A DNA stretch of 9,284 bases from Patescibacteria group bacterium (lineage in GTDB: Bacteria > Patescibacteriota > Microgenomatia > UBA1400 > PJMF01), in NCBI GenBank assembly GCA_018813375.1, contig JAHJBU010000031.1, positions 1-9,284 on the forward strand, read 5' to 3'. Below, one piece after another: positions 1-5,814 of this stretch. The notes under the pieces are model-generated. The model was given only the letters and a program-made list of their open reading frames with translations, had not been told where the DNA came from and did no database searches. Made by a program: the position numbers and the translations under genes. How positions within the stretch are numbered: position 1 is the first letter of the stretch; each line of letters starts with the position of its first letter.

Positions 1-60
1 GCGCCACCGTGTCGAAACTAGAGATTAATTATCTTTTTAAACTAAATACCCACTTCGTTT

Positions 61-98
61 TTGTTAAGAATCTAACAAATTTGTTAAATTTATAACAA
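61..98. repeat. Two tandem inverted repeats, TTGTTA-N6-TAACAA
   Basis: Two dyads with identical arms, TTGTTA and TAACAA, each with a 6-base centre, lie at 61-78 and 81-98. They repeat with a 20-bp period, about two helical turns. The two 20-bp units agree at roughly 15 of 20 positions, and the arms are kept while the centres differ, which suggests that the arms matter. They could be tandem operator or iteron sites. The sequence is very AT-rich, so weak hairpins or chance are also possible. No gene start is visible between here and the left edge. Confidence 0.45.
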
Positions 99-178
99 TT
101 CCTACCTATCGCAAAATGTAGTTGAAATATTTGTGAGCCGTGATCCCCAAGAGGTTTAAGGTTGTAGTTACCAATCGC

Positions 179-271
179 TCACCCACACAGAAAAACCCAA
201 AATAACTCAGTTTTGCCCTTGTTTTTATTACTGCTTTTGGCCAAAGACAGCGTGCGCGCAGGGAAGGGCTG
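179..271 (-). pseudogene. Orphan C-terminal tail of a VirD4/HerA-like ATPase
   Basis: Read on the minus strand, this piece encodes QPFPARTLSLAKSSNKNK followed by a different short tail and a TGA stop at 179-181. The same 18 residues occur at positions 700-717 of the ATPase encoded at 3354-5555. Codons differ synonymously at several places (for example CCC/CCA, TTC/TTT, AAC/AAT) with no amino-acid change, so this was once coding sequence in a related full gene. Nothing upstream in this frame (about 272-385) resembles the ATPase, no ATPase core is present, and there is no credible start. It is therefore a remnant. It may be the displaced original 3' end of the neighbouring ATPase gene, pushed away by an insertion. 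Decay of a separate paralogue is the alternative. Confidence 0.6.
222..259. repeat. 38-bp direct repeat, left copy (att-like)
   Basis: This copy is identical base for base over 38 positions to 3409-3446 and has the same orientation. It includes a GC-rich end, with TGCGCGCA as an 8-bp palindrome at 253-260, in otherwise AT-rich DNA. On the minus strand it encodes part of ARTLSLAKSSNKN. An exact match of this length is far beyond chance in a 9-kb window. Confidence 0.9.
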
Positions 272-308
272 GCGGAGATTGTGAATTTGTAGCAAGCCTA
301 TAGTATTT

Positions 309-335
309 TTGAGGAAAGAGGCATTGTGATATAAT
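309..335 (+). promoter_or_regulatory. Extended -10 promoter for the small-gene operon
   Basis: A perfect TATAAT at 330-335 is preceded by TGA, giving the extended -10 form TGnTATAAT. A weak -35 candidate, TTGAGG, sits at 309-314 with a short 15-base spacer; the extended -10 may compensate for this. Transcription would start near 342, leaving about 25 bases before the ATG at 367. Confidence 0.6.
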
Positions 336-366
336 ATAAATATATTATCAAAGTAGCAGGAGATAT

Positions 367-555
367 ATGATAGAAATATCATCAAAATTAAGGCTTAATT
401 TATTTGAATTTATGGACTGGAATGATAAAAAACGAGTAGAACAATATATGATAGATCATCCAAAAGCATCGCTTGAGGAAGCTACTAAAAAAATAAAAGC
501 AGCACTTGATCGAGAAAATTCTGCGTACAGTAGAGCAATGGCAAGTCAGTTTTAA
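367..555 (+). CDS. Small hypothetical protein (62 aa)
   Basis: No family was recognised. The protein is charged and probably mostly helical: a hydrophobic N-terminal stretch (LRLNLFEF, about residues 8-15), then a Lys/Glu-rich segment (about residues 20-50) with the look of one or two amphipathic helices. There is no signal peptide or membrane segment. The start is supported by AGGAGA at 358-363 just before the ATG, and by an extended -10 promoter further upstream. A second small gene follows after 29 bases with its own ribosome binding site, so the two probably form one operon. Small two-gene operons in accessory DNA are often toxin-antitoxin or regulatory pairs, but nothing in the sequence shows that here. 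Confidence is good that this is a gene and nil for function. Confidence 0.6.
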   Translation: MIEISSKLRLNLFEFMDWNDKKRVEQYMIDHPKASLEEATKKIKAALDRENSAYSRAMASQF

Positions 556-584
556 TTCTTATTAATAAAAATATAGGGGGAAAT

Positions 585-778
585 ATGCCTAGTATAGAAT
601 ATGATAGAGCCGGGTGGACACCCGATTTAGCGATGGAAGCTTATCAAAAACACCAAGAAAGTGTTGGAAGTATACTCCATCCTATGATGAGATTGAAATT
701 GCAACAGAGGCTCAAAGAGAAATTTATAAGCGTGACTGCAACTTATATAAGTATCTAGTTGTAGAAGGTTTAATTTAG
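585..778 (+). pseudogene. Small hypothetical gene with a probable frameshift
   Basis: The ATG at 585 follows AGGGGG (575-580). Its frame runs to a TAG at 756-758 (57 residues), but after about residue 25 the composition becomes implausible. Shifting frame at the A-run at 658-660 gives a much more natural continuation, including YTPSYDEIEIATEAQREIYK, which ends at a TAG at 776-778. Restoring one A (GAAAG to GAAAAG) would make a single 65-residue protein. The repaired stop lies one base from the convergent ATPase gene's stop, as tightly packed genes usually do. The repaired protein is acidic, rich in Tyr and Glu, soluble and of unknown family. The break may be a real mutation, a sequencing error in a homopolymer, or, less likely, programmed frameshifting. 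Confidence 0.5.
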
Positions 779-779
779 T

Positions 780-1919
780 TTAATTCTCCAGAATTTTATC
801 CAGCTCCATTAAGGCTTTCGTGGCTGGTAAAATTGTAATGCCATCTCGATAAAGGGTTTTTTGTCCTTGATAAATTAAGTAGAGTTTAACCATTGGGTAG
901 TCAGCCTGGAAATGCTTAAGACCTTTGAGCATATTTGGATTAAAACGATCAGAGTGTTTAATTTCAAACGCAAAAATTCTTTTTTTACCATAAGCTATAA
1001 AATCTACCTCAACACCAGTGGCAGTACGGTAATAATATAAGTCATAATCAAGCTCTAGTGCTTGATTAATCGCTAATAAATTTTGGAAAAAGAGTGTTTC
1101 TAGAGCAACTCCACTAATTTCTTGGGATGAATCTAGCGGACCAGTAGGGCGGATGGAGCGATAAACTCCTGTATCAAAAAAGTAAAATTTAGGACTAGTC
1201 ACCAGTCTTCGCTTAGCTCTCTTGTGGAAAGTTGGTAATTTGTATGCAATGAGTAAATCTTCCAGAATTGTAAAATAATTTTCTACTGTTTTGCGTTCTA
1301 CATTTGCATCTCGAGCCACATTAGAGATGCTTAAAGTCGAGCCTTGAGAAAAACTAGCTGTTTCTAAAAACCGTGCAAATGCACTTAAGTTTCTAGTAAA
1401 CCCTTCCTGGTAAATTTCTTGCTCTAAGTAGGTTTGGATATAGCTAGCTAAATATTTTTGTGGATTTGTTTCTTGAGAAATAGAGGGCATGAGTCCAAAT
1501 TTTAAAGCTTGAGTTAAATCAAAATTTTTCCCTAACTCGATAGCAGTCAGTGGGTGAAGGTAGTAAGTATAAGCTCGTCCGGCGAGTAAATTAACGCCTT
1601 GGGCTCGTAGCTTGCGAGCATTGCTACCAGTGAGGATGAATTTTAAATTTTGCTCCTCAATCAGTTTATGAACTTGATTTAGTAATTCTGGCACGCGTTG
1701 GATTTCATCGATCACAACATATTTTTGATGATGGGGAGGGATATGAGTAATTAGGCGGCTAGGATCAGTCAATAGGCTAGTAAAAAGATGAGAATCTAGT
1801 AAATCTAAGTAAATTGCTTGAGGGTAGTTGTTTTTTACCCAGGTAGTTTTACCTGTGCCTCTAGGACCAAACAAAAAAAAGCTTTTATTAGGGTTGGGTT
1901 TGATTAATCTGGAATACAT
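780..1919 (-). CDS. AAA-type ATPase with C-terminal DUF4143 domain
   Basis: This 379-residue protein has the layout of the AAA_14/DUF4143 family. It has Walker A GPRGTGKT at residues 18-25, Walker B YVVIDEIQ at 67-74 with D71 and E72, and the sensor-like LTGSNARKL at 96-104 followed by LAGR. A winged-helix-like segment lies at about 197-228, then KFYFFDTGVYR at 244-254. Near the end, EVDF (304-307) and FEIK (318-321) match the spacing of a PD-(D/E)xK nuclease-like fold. Family members are widespread in archaea and bacteria and often sit in accessory DNA; their biological role is not settled. Length is normal and all motifs are intact. It is cytoplasmic, with no signal peptide. It diverges from the AbiE pair and its promoter region carries two operator-like dyads. 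Its -10 box lies six bases before the ATG, predicting a leaderless mRNA. Confidence 0.88.
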   Translation of the reverse strand: MYSRLIKPNPNKSFFLFGPRGTGKTTWVKNNYPQAIYLDLLDSHLFTSLLTDPSRLITHIPPHHQKYVVIDEIQRVPELLNQVHKLIEEQNLKFILTGSNARKLRAQGVNLLAGRAYTYYLHPLTAIELGKNFDLTQALKFGLMPSISQETNPQKYLASYIQTYLEQEIYQEGFTRNLSAFARFLETASFSQGSTLSISNVARDANVERKTVENYFTILEDLLIAYKLPTFHKRAKRRLVTSPKFYFFDTGVYRSIRPTGPLDSSQEISGVALETLFFQNLLAINQALELDYDLYYYRTATGVEVDFIAYGKKRIFAFEIKHSDRFNPNMLKGLKHFQADYPMVKLYLIYQGQKTLYRDGITILPATKALMELDKILEN

Positions 1920-1926
1920 AATTCCA
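1910..1926. promoter_or_regulatory. Operator-like dyad 1, TGGAAT-N5-ATTCCA
   Basis: This is a perfect 6-bp-arm inverted repeat centred at 1918. It overlaps the start codon and the predicted transcription start (1919) of the minus-strand ATPase gene. The same motif with the same 5-base spacing occurs again 32 bp away, centred at 1950. A protein bound here would block initiation. The identity of the binding protein is unknown. Confidence 0.55.
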
Positions 1927-1953
1927 TTTTACTATGTAAATTGGAATAGTCAA
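1926..1953 (-). promoter_or_regulatory. Promoter of the DUF4143 ATPase gene (leaderless)
   Basis: On the minus strand TTGACT (1953-1948) is followed by a 16-base spacer and TAAAAT (1931-1926). By the usual spacing transcription would start at 1919, the A of the ATG, giving a leaderless mRNA. The -35 box lies inside operator-like dyad 2 and the start point inside dyad 1. Confidence 0.55.
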
Positions 1954-1962
1954 TTCCAATTT
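1938..1962. promoter_or_regulatory. Operator-like dyad 2 with perfect 10-bp arms
   Basis: AAATTGGAAT and ATTCCAATTT form a perfect inverted repeat around the 5-base centre AGTCA. Its core, TGGAAT-N5-ATTCCA (1942-1958), matches dyad 1. The centre-to-centre distance of 32 bp is about three helical turns, so two dimers would sit on the same face. It covers the -35 box of the minus-strand promoter and lies about 28 bp upstream of the -35 of the AbiE promoter, so it could affect both directions. Confidence 0.65.
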
Positions 1963-1989
1963 ATAACTTATATTTCACTCATTTTAAAT

Positions 1990-2018
1990 TTGACATTCAT
2001 CAGTTATAACTATATACT
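1990..2018 (+). promoter_or_regulatory. Promoter of the abiE operon (near-leaderless)
   Basis: A perfect TTGACA at 1990-1995 is followed by a 17-base spacer and TATACT at 2013-2018. Transcription would start near 2025, only about five bases before the ATG at 2030. A 10-bp palindrome, AGTTATAACT (2002-2011), sits between the boxes, and its half-site AGTTAT recurs at 2026-2031. This is a candidate site for autorepression by the antitoxin. Confidence 0.65.
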
Positions 2019-2029
2019 ATTTATTAGTT

Positions 2030-2638
2030 ATGACGGATCAAATTAGGCAAACACTTAACTCTTGCGATCGCTCCTTGGCAGGACTATTAAGTTTAACTAC
2101 TAAAACTGTTTTCACAACTCAGGATTTGGCGAAACTGTGGCGGTATAAAAATTATATGTCCTTGATAATGCGGTTAGAGTATTTAAAAAAGACTGGTCAG
2201 CTAATTAAAATTAGAAAAGGTCTATATCAGATTAAAGGTAGAGCAGTAAACGAGCTGGAGTTGGCTAATAAACTTCGAACGCCTTCTTATATTAGTTTTG
2301 AGACTGTTTTATTTAGAGAGGGAGCGATTTTACAGTGGGATCGGCGGATTACTTTGGCAGGTGCAGAATCAATTTCTTTTAAGATTCAGGGTCAAAAAAT
2401 TATTTTTAGGCAACTTCAAGAAAAAATATTACTTAATAATTTAGGAATTGTACAAGAAGGCAATTATTTTATTGCTATTTTAGAAAGAGCAGTCTTAGAC
2501 ATGATTTATCTAGCTCCTAAATTTTATTTTGATTCTCTAGATAGAGTTGATTTTAATCTTTTGCACAAACTAGCGTCGCTTTACGAAAAAAAATCAATAA
2601 TTAATTTAGTAAAAAAAATGGAGAAGAGATATGCTTGA
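2030..2638 (+). CDS. abiEi: AbiEi-like antitoxin / transcriptional regulator
   Basis: This 202-residue protein has an N-terminal winged helix (about residues 25-68: FTTQDLAKL, a basic recognition region, then LIKIRKGLYQI). A C-terminal part follows with the family-typical ELANKLRTPSYISFETVL (about 77-94) and ERAVLDMIYL (about 152-161). AbiEi proteins are antitoxins of the AbiE type IV system: the winged helix represses the operon's own promoter and the C-terminal domain counters the toxin without forming a stable complex. The nucleotidyltransferase toxin gene follows with an 8-base overlap, the standard order. There is no Shine-Dalgarno sequence; a strong promoter ends 11 bases before the ATG, so translation is probably of a near-leaderless mRNA. 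The protein is cytoplasmic. Family assignment rests on motifs plus the partner gene. Confidence 0.82.
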   Translation: MTDQIRQTLNSCDRSLAGLLSLTTKTVFTTQDLAKLWRYKNYMSLIMRLEYLKKTGQLIKIRKGLYQIKGRAVNELELANKLRTPSYISFETVLFREGAILQWDRRITLAGAESISFKIQGQKIIFRQLQEKILLNNLGIVQEGNYFIAILERAVLDMIYLAPKFYFDSLDRVDFNLLHKLASLYEKKSIINLVKKMEKRYA

Positions 2639-3341
2639 TCAACAAAAACACGCTATGACGATGCGCAATATCCTAGATGAGATTTATTCTCATAAGGTTT
2701 TGTCTAGTCTGTTGGGATTTAAAGGGGGGACGGCTTGCTATTTTTTTTACAGTCTTCCGCGGTTTTCAACTGATTTAGATTTTAATTTACTTGATTTGGA
2801 TGCAAAAGAAGAGGTTTTTGCTTTATTGGGCGAGTTGCTATCCAAGTATGGAGAGATAAAAACCAAAATAATTAAACACAATACCATTTTATTTTTTATT
2901 AGCCATACACCTCAAAGGAGTGGTATTAAAGTGGAGATTTCTACTAGAGAGATTGAGAAAGTTAATTCTTATCAATTACGTGAGTTTTATGGTACTTCAA
3001 TTTTAGTAATGAAAAAAGAAGATATTTTTGCCGGTAAGCTATTAGCGTTAATTGGTAGACCTACGCCAACTTCCAGAGATCTGTTTGATGTGAATTATTT
3101 TTTTAAACAAAACTGGAATTTTAATGAAAAGTTAATTGAGAAGGTGAGCGGGCAAAGTATAAAAAAGTATTTGTCTGGTTTAGTTCTTGCTATCAAGAAA
3201 AATTTTAAATCAAGTACCATCCACCAAGGCTTGGGTGAGCTTTTAGAAAATCAATCTCAGCGAGATTTTGTAAAAAATAAATTAATTGATGAGACGGTGG
3301 GATTAATTGAGCTATATCTTAAAACAGCGGTTGATTTATAG
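2631..3341 (+). CDS. abiEii: AbiEii-like nucleotidyltransferase toxin
   Basis: This 236-residue protein has the AbiEii/AbiGii (DUF1814) signature: FKGGTACYFFY at 30-40, then RFSTDLDFNL at 44-53 with the metal-binding D48 and D50 of the nucleotidyltransferase fold. IKVEIS follows at 99-104, with E102 where many relatives have Asp. The later motif DIFAGKLLALIGR at 131-143 leads into SRDLFD at 148-153. Members of this fold act as toxins; related MenT toxins modify tRNA 3' ends and AbiEii binds GTP. They are held in check by the cognate antitoxin and can act in phage abortive infection. All key residues are present, so the toxin is probably active. Its ATG overlaps the antitoxin stop (ATGCTTGA) and is preceded by GGAGAAG (2620-2626), so the two are likely translationally coupled. 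It converges on the ATPase gene with a 12-base gap and no clear terminator. Confidence 0.9.
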   Translation: MLDQQKHAMTMRNILDEIYSHKVLSSLLGFKGGTACYFFYSLPRFSTDLDFNLLDLDAKEEVFALLGELLSKYGEIKTKIIKHNTILFFISHTPQRSGIKVEISTREIEKVNSYQLREFYGTSILVMKKEDIFAGKLLALIGRPTPTSRDLFDVNYFFKQNWNFNEKLIEKVSGQSIKKYLSGLVLAIKKNFKSSTIHQGLGELLENQSQRDFVKNKLIDETVGLIELYLKTAVDL

Positions 3342-3353
3342 TTTTTATACAAT

Positions 3354-5555
3354 TTAGCTCTTCTTTTTTGCATACCGTTCCCGGCTAACTTGAATGACCT
3401 TGTCTTTATTTTTATTACTGCTTTTGGCCAAAGACAGCGTGCGCGCTGGAAATGGCTGAGACAAAATCCCATCCACGGTAATTTTATTAATAATTTGATA
3501 ACGTCCTAATGACACCAGGTCTTCTACAGTAAATCTTCCTCCATATTCTTTTTCAAACAAAGCTGCGTCTTCTGCCCCCATGACAAAACTTGCAATATTT
3601 CCACAGTTGCCAAAAATAGCCTTTTGGACTTCTTCGGGAATTTGAGCAATATATTGATTGGCTAAGATTAGATTTAGTTTGTATTTGCGAGCTTCAGATA
3701 AAATTTTAATAAAAGAATCTGTAGCAAAGTTTTGGAATTCGTCTACATAGAGATAAAAATCACGTCGCTCTGCTTCAGTAACATTGACTCTGCTCATAGC
3801 AGCTAGCTGGATTTTTGTGATAAGCATTGCCCCAAGTAGAGTAGCATTGTCTTCACCTAGTTTACCTTGAGATAAATTAGCCAGCAAAATTTTACCCTCA
3901 CTCATGACATCATCAATGCTAAATGAGCTGGTAGAAGCATTCACTACATTTCGTACTAGTGGGGAAGAGACAAATTGACCAACTTTATTGAGAATAGATG
4001 CGATCTGTTGAGTTCGTTCACGCTGATGAAGTTGATTAAATTCATCTACCCAAAAGCTTTTTAAAATAGGATCATCAAGATTTTCAATAGTTTTAGCTCT
4101 ATAATTTTCATCAGTTAGAATTTTTAAGATGTCAGAGAGTTTTGCCTGAGGGATTTTTAATAAGGTTAATAAAGAATTGCGTAAAATATATTCAAGTCTT
4201 GGACCCCAAGAATACCCATAAAGTTTTTTGAAAACAGATATGATGCCAGAGGCAATTAACTCACGATGTTCAACATTTTTACCCTCAAAAAGATTGATTT
4301 GCACGGTGCGTTTTACATCTGCTGGGTTAAAGTAAACCACATCATTAATGCGGTGTGATGGAATGTAATCAAGTATTGTTTCTACCAAGTCGCCATGGGG
4401 ATCGATCACACACATGCCTTCGTTTTTCTTAAGGTCATTAATTACCATATTTGCTAAAAGTGTGGATTTACCTGTGCCGGTTTTTCCAATCACATACATG
4501 TGGCGGCGACGGTCGTCTCTTTTAATACCATAAACATGAGTGCTATTTTTATAATCAGTTCTGGCAAAAGGATTGATCTCATTTTTAAGTTCGGTATCCA
4601 TTTGAGTAGTAACAATAGGCAGATTTTCTGGTGGTTCACCGATTAAGTTTTTACCCCAGGCTACATTGGGCACGCCTTTTAATTCTTCATTGGGAAAGTG
4701 ATAGAGAGTGGCGAGCTCTTCAATAGACAGGTGCTGATAGGGAAGATAGCTAAAACAGCGCTTTTTCATGGCTTGAGTAAACCAATTTTTCGCTAGATAT
4801 ATTTTCCGTAGCACCAATCTATTACCCTCACTTTGAGTAATAGCGCCCAAACTACTGGCAATTGTTTCAAGTAGCAAAACACTTCTTTGCTTAGTTGGAG
4901 TTTTAACTGCTACCCGAATAGAAGTTTTTAAACCCTTGATGTTAAGCTTTTTTTCAATTAAAGCTTTTTGAGGATGAGAGCCTGATTTTTTAGCCAAATC
5001 AGCTAGTTCTGTTAATTGAGTACTTTTTCCTTGAATTTGTGCAAAACCCTTTCTTTTCCAACCATCACCATTGTCACTAATCACAAATTGGATAATCATT
5101 TGCTCATTGGCTTGAGTTTTTGAGAGAGTAGAAAGCAGTGAAGCCAGAGGATCGGTATTTGTAAAATCTTGGTATGTTTTAAGTGGTAAATATTGTTGGT
5201 TTTTTAACTTTAGTGTGCCTAAACAAAGATGTGAGGTAGCAGACGACTTTAGTTCTCCAGAAAATAGGGCATCTAAGGAGTCAACCTCGAGTGAAGCCAC
5301 TAAGGCCTCGGGGTAACTGGCATTAATTGCTCCCTTAATGTACTCACTTAGCCGGTAGGGAACGTAAGCTTGAAAGTAAACTGTTTGATTACTAACAACT
5401 AGCTCAAAACTTAGGTGCTCGTTTTTGCGCAGTAATTTCCACCATATTGCATCACGCAATCTGGGGAAGGTAGCAAAAAGTTGAGTTGCTGCTTCGGCGG
5501 TTTTTTGATTATCTTGGCTAGTTCGAATTTCTAAGAGAACGTGTGAGGCGGGCAT
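3354..5555 (-). CDS. VirD4/HerA-like ATPase (DUF87 type)
   Basis: This 733-residue protein resembles the large type IV secretion / HerA-FtsK superfamily ATPases common in Patescibacteria. Residues 1-330 are a poorly conserved N-terminal part with no clear membrane segment. The motor follows: GIKRDDRRRHMYVIGKTG leads into Walker A GKTGTGKST (357-365), then MCVIDPHGD (381-389), YVDEFQNF as Walker B (603-610, D605 and E606) and LANQYIAQI (631-639) with a likely sensor Gln634. Such proteins pump DNA or protein through the envelope or act at conjugation and pilus machines; no partner gene of that kind lies nearby, so the substrate is unknown. The C-terminal tail from residue 700 is duplicated near the left end of the window, and its last 16 residues may come from an inserted element. 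The -10 TATAAT lies six bases before the ATG, so the mRNA is probably leaderless. Confidence 0.87.
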   Translation of the reverse strand: MPASHVLLEIRTSQDNQKTAEAATQLFATFPRLRDAIWWKLLRKNEHLSFELVVSNQTVYFQAYVPYRLSEYIKGAINASYPEALVASLEVDSLDALFSGELKSSATSHLCLGTLKLKNQQYLPLKTYQDFTNTDPLASLLSTLSKTQANEQMIIQFVISDNGDGWKRKGFAQIQGKSTQLTELADLAKKSGSHPQKALIEKKLNIKGLKTSIRVAVKTPTKQRSVLLLETIASSLGAITQSEGNRLVLRKIYLAKNWFTQAMKKRCFSYLPYQHLSIEELATLYHFPNEELKGVPNVAWGKNLIGEPPENLPIVTTQMDTELKNEINPFARTDYKNSTHVYGIKRDDRRRHMYVIGKTGTGKSTLLANMVINDLKKNEGMCVIDPHGDLVETILDYIPSHRINDVVYFNPADVKRTVQINLFEGKNVEHRELIASGIISVFKKLYGYSWGPRLEYILRNSLLTLLKIPQAKLSDILKILTDENYRAKTIENLDDPILKSFWVDEFNQLHQRERTQQIASILNKVGQFVSSPLVRNVVNASTSSFSIDDVMSEGKILLANLSQGKLGEDNATLLGAMLITKIQLAAMSRVNVTEAERRDFYLYVDEFQNFATDSFIKILSEARKYKLNLILANQYIAQIPEEVQKAIFGNCGNIASFVMGAEDAALFEKEYGGRFTVEDLVSLGRYQIINKITVDGILSQPFPARTLSLAKSSNKNKDKVIQVSRERYAKKKS
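3409..3446. repeat. 38-bp direct repeat, right copy (att-like)
   Basis: This is the identical partner of 222-259, lying within the final codons of the VirD4-like ATPase gene (about residues 704-716). Beyond the exact core, similarity continues towards the gene interior with synonymous differences only, and stops abruptly on the side of the gene's end, where the two tails differ completely. That asymmetry fits a recombination junction. Confidence 0.9.
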
Positions 5556-5561
5556 ATAGGT

Positions 5562-5590
5562 ATTATAACGCTTGAAAGCTCTGGATTGAA
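5562..5590 (-). promoter_or_regulatory. Promoter of the VirD4-like ATPase gene
   Basis: On the minus strand a perfect TATAAT (5567-5562) is followed by six bases and then the ATG at 5555. The usual start point would be the A of the ATG itself. The best -35 at 17-base spacing is a poor TTCAAT (5590-5585). A 12-bp tandem repeat array begins just upstream and might bind an activator. Confidence 0.5.
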
Positions 5591-5595
5591 CAGCT

Positions 5596-5631
5596 GGCTA
5601 GCAAGCGGGCTAGCAAGTAGGCTAGTAAGCA
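5596..5631. repeat. Three tandem 12-bp repeats with GCTAGC core
   Basis: GGCTAGCAAGCG, GGCTAGCAAGTA and GGCTAGTAAGCA follow one another directly, differing at two or three positions, and a fourth unit may begin at 5632 (GGCG). The first two units contain the palindrome GCTAGC. The array sits immediately upstream of the promoter of the minus-strand ATPase gene and is more GC-rich than its surroundings. It could be a regulator-binding array or simple slippage. Confidence 0.75.
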
Positions 5632-5731
5632 GGCGTCATCTGTTAATACCCTTGCTTTTTAATTTAAATGTTTTCCACAATTTTGAATGAGTAGTTTTTG
5701 ATGTTGATAAAATGGTTATTGCTATCAAGTT

Positions 5732-5750
5732 ATTGTATATTATATACAAT
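5732..5750. promoter_or_regulatory. 19-bp perfect palindrome
   Basis: ATTGTATAT and ATATACAAT form 9-bp arms around a single T. It lies about 30 bp upstream of the -35 box of the next plus-strand promoter, in a plausible operator position. The AT-rich sequence makes palindromes of this kind less surprising. Confidence 0.4.
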
Positions 5751-5780
5751 ATAGGATAAATATGCAAATAGTTATAGGTC

Positions 5781-5808
5781 TTGACAATTGCTAATAAATT
5801 ATTATACT
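5781..5808 (+). promoter_or_regulatory. Strong promoter in the long intergenic region
   Basis: A perfect TTGACA (5781-5786), a 16-base spacer and TATACT (5803-5808) make one of the best promoter matches in the window. The -10 is the same as that of the abiE promoter. Transcription would start near 5815. No convincing protein gene follows; a hairpin with a T-tract ends at 5942. Confidence 0.6.
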
Positions 5809-5814
5809 TGAATA

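Larger units (their letters stand above)
222..3446. mobile_element. Putative small island bounded by 38-bp direct repeats
   Basis: The segment between the two copies of the 38-bp repeat holds two small unknown genes, a DUF4143-type ATPase and an AbiE toxin-antitoxin pair, a typical accessory cargo. The right-hand copy lies inside the last codons of an intact ATPase gene; the left-hand copy lies in an orphan tail of the same protein. Elements that integrate at the 3' end of a host gene leave exactly this arrangement, because they restore the gene with their own copy of the end. No integrase, transposase or relaxase is recognisable inside, so it would be a relic or a passenger mobilised in trans. 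The boundaries are inferred, not proven. Confidence 0.4.

Noticed and set aside
3..98. Open frame from the left edge that might be the end of an upstream gene
   Set aside because: It has only about 31 codons of low-complexity AT-rich sequence and runs through the inverted repeats; the other frames stop sooner. Nothing supports coding.
1828..2046. 72-codon plus-strand open frame across the divergent promoter
   Set aside because: It is antisense to the start of the ATPase gene, runs through both operator dyads and the abiE promoter, lacks a ribosome binding site and has no recognisable content.
3257..3472. 71-codon minus-strand open frame
   Set aside because: It overlaps the end of the toxin gene and the end of the VirD4-like ATPase gene in another frame; both of those are real genes.
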